From Chitinophagaceae bacterium (GTDB lineage Bacteria; Bacteroidota; Bacteroidia; Chitinophagales; Chitinophagaceae): a DNA stretch of 64,000 bases. The notes beneath the pieces were generated by a model. The model did no database searches. It was not told the origin of the DNA and worked only from the letters and a program-made list of their open reading frames with translations. The translations under genes and the position numbers were made by a program. Positions 63,501-64,000 of this stretch are shown piece after piece. Location: NCBI GenBank assembly GCA_947504605.1, contig CANNJE010000001.1, forward strand, positions 38,736 through 102,735, read 5' to 3'. Position 1 is the stretch's first letter, and the number at the start of each line of letters is the position of its first letter.

Positions 63501-64000
63501 GTTGGATTAGGTGCGCAGGATTTGGACAAGGACGGAATTCCTAATTACCTTGACACAGATAGTGATAATGATGGCATCCCTGATGTATTAGAAGCCCTGG
63601 GAATAGATACTGACAATGATGGTTATATTGATGGATTTACAGATACTGATGGAGATGGTCTTTCAGATAATGTGGATGCTGATTTAGGCAATGATGGTAC
63701 CGCAGAAAATACAGCAATTAGTTTATTGCGTACAGGTGCAGATACAAATGCGGATGGACGTGCAGACAGTTATCCGTATAAAAATATGGATATTGACAGC
63801 AGGTCAAATCCCTACGATCTAGACAGCGATATGGATGGCATTGCAGATGTTATTGAAGCAGGATTTACCGATGCTAATTTTAACGGGTTTGTAGATGGTC
63901 CTATTGGCACTAATGGTTGGAATCTTGCGCTTAATGCCAGAGTTACATTAGATCTTCGTAATACAGATGGAAGATCTGGTCCTGATTATCTGGATATAGA
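60576..64000 (+). CDS. Giant calcium-repeat surface protein, paralogue of the preceding gene (3' partial)
   Basis: Open from ATG 60576 to the end of the window without a stop (over 1140 residues visible). The start gives an unusual 40-residue charged extension (MFSYSKNLIFNLIESKKGKN) before a signal-type helix (ILLSLKLLLLFIVLGNTMNA) with cleavage likely before QILRPF. Residues about 50-550 are a beta-rich head (VYVNGVERIRNN, LFAGLYWGAGEGASS), then a DUF11-like region (NAGDSLRYQMNYTNVGNDAS). From about residue 826 come Asp-rich repeats very similar to the upstream gene (DIDDDNDGIPDYVE, DLDSDNDGIPDVVE). A T9SS sorting domain would lie beyond the edge. Confidence 0.85.
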   Translation, partial: MFSYSKNLIFNLIESKKGKNYTELSKSPNILLSLKLLLLFIVLGNTMNAQILRPFTQRYYNPSVKGNIVYVSNSIISTSGVGSGIPGTGEIAPAGSSMDNNGNGINIDIDNGASVTKLPFGSGWNYFSRGSAPTDDGSGNTWKALNYSLTGSWNTGASPVAGLGKYGFNSSQATCIPSGVTPICSPGSNSKYTAYYFRNTVSFTATELSTTFNVIQVNLKRDDGIVVYVNGVERIRNNMPTGVIGYGTLASSNIAVGAAENVSVSLSPTFFTAGVNTIAVEVHLRSATRNDMSFDMEVSGVNDNGTFNSSSADLNLSSCSSILFAGLYWGAGEGASSNNTSWITGETTCKIKLPGSTSFTNITSSQTDYYNSSNPVGFIYTGFQCYADITSLLSTNSPNGTYTLANVTSPMGKSNAYGGWTIVVVYANPSQQSRNLTVFDGSAIVQLGKPPVDVGINGFLTPATGPVSCELGTVAYDGDRSWTDSFAFKQNGAAAFYNLTPNATANLNDMWNSSIAYKGATVTTRNPAFNNTLGYDANIIEMPNSGNAQLGNSKTSATVRFSSPEEMIIAHVLTTAITQYNPTFDFVKTSTDINGGLVNAGDSLRYQMNYTNVGNDASIQTTLTDNIPLGTSYKPGTLKINGIAKTDIAGDDEAEFDLTNNKVVFRLGAAANASTGGNMAVAATGNVQFDVLLTTSCTIINCLGDSVKNAARLSYAGFTSGALLFDSSGVNNGGCIIKGPVVNYVNWSCTSSSDTLLVNSCPVTSVTLPWRRFAGYTIYSAMPFIPANIYNPLIPVTSSHVYWAYFKNPLGCADTVRIRVFIIACPDIDDDNDGIPDYVELNNPTALLDANSNGIPNWNDATYAGFIDNNADGFNDNFDPSADSDNDGILNFYDVNFPSYTDSNADGINDAMDKDLDGIPNHLDLDSDNDGIPDVVESYGVDQNGDGVIDNYSTSDNDGFSQNVDASATGVAGSGVGLGAQDLDKDGIPNYLDTDSDNDGIPDVLEALGIDTDNDGYIDGFTDTDGDGLSDNVDADLGNDGTAENTAISLLRTGADTNADGRADSYPYKNMDIDSRSNPYDLDSDMDGIADVIEAGFTDANFNGFVDGPIGTNGWNLALNARVTLDLRNTDGRSGPDYLDI
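63050..64000 (+). repeat. Calcium-type repeat block (second paralogue, open to the right)
   Basis: DNA encoding DSDNDGIPDV and similar units recurs through to the window end, matching the block at 58410-59660 in order, including the RTGADTNADGRADSYPYKN module. Confidence 0.8.

Noticed and set aside
60363-64000. Apparently gene-free 3.6 kb at the right end
   Set aside because: It is one long open frame from ATG 60576 that simply has no stop inside the window, so it is coding.
1-64000. tRNA, rRNA, insertion sequences, prophage or defence genes
   Set aside because: Nothing with cloverleaf structure, transposase, integrase, restriction or Cas features was recognised; this is a visual reading and not a model-based search.

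Overview
The window is chromosomal DNA from a member of the Bacteroidota, most likely the Chitinophagia (inference). It is AT-rich. Secreted proteins carry type IX secretion (T9SS) C-terminal sorting domains, several genes have TAnnTTTG-type -7 boxes, and the gene content includes GldA, DUF6089, DUF2490, PSP1/RicT, PorT-like barrels and an ECF anti-sigma-like protein. No tRNA, rRNA, CRISPR array, prophage or insertion sequence was recognised.

Layout. 1-8.9 kb: 3' part of an anti-sigma-like gene, an outer-membrane barrel, a methyltransferase, an L,D-transpeptidase, a convergent queA/hydrolase operon and a large M16 protease. 9-13.8 kb: a small secreted protein, then a type I secretion-like trio (ABC exporter, HlyD, TolC) whose ATPase has degenerate motifs. 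13.9-18.1 kb: TetR regulator divergent from a SulP transporter and beta-carbonic anhydrase (probable bicarbonate uptake), then a DUF2490 protein. 18.2-28.1 kb: a NagZ/beta-lactamase-fold fusion, mutL, a PKD-repeat T9SS cargo protein, a PBP4-type peptidase and an arginase-fold protein lacking half of one metal site. 28.3-34 kb: KorA, an outer-membrane protein, nth, a small protein, a DivIC/FtsB-like protein and enolase. 34-44.2 kb: a seven-repeat putative propeller, gldA, a PSP1 protein, holB, a glutathione peroxidase lipoprotein, a surface lipoprotein, comF and radA. 44.2-53 kb: an unusual intergenic region with a C9 tract, a TonB-dependent receptor, small membrane and periplasmic proteins, a winged-helix regulator, an ABC-2 exporter, a LolA-like protein and pdxA. 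53.3-64 kb: a T9SS M1 peptidase and two tandem giant paralogues with Asp-rich calcium-type repeats. The second paralogue is open at the right window edge.

Functionally, much of the window is housekeeping (queA, mutL, nth, eno, holB, radA, comF, pdxA) mixed with cell-surface genes: peptidoglycan enzymes, outer-membrane barrels, and repeat-rich T9SS cargo. I found no clear defence island or complete unknown system. The strongest oddities are conserved-fold proteins with missing catalytic residues (MutL nuclease motifs, the ABC exporter ATPase, the ureohydrolase), repeat-built surface proteins with exact DNA periodicity, and the homopolymer/palindrome region before the TonB receptor.
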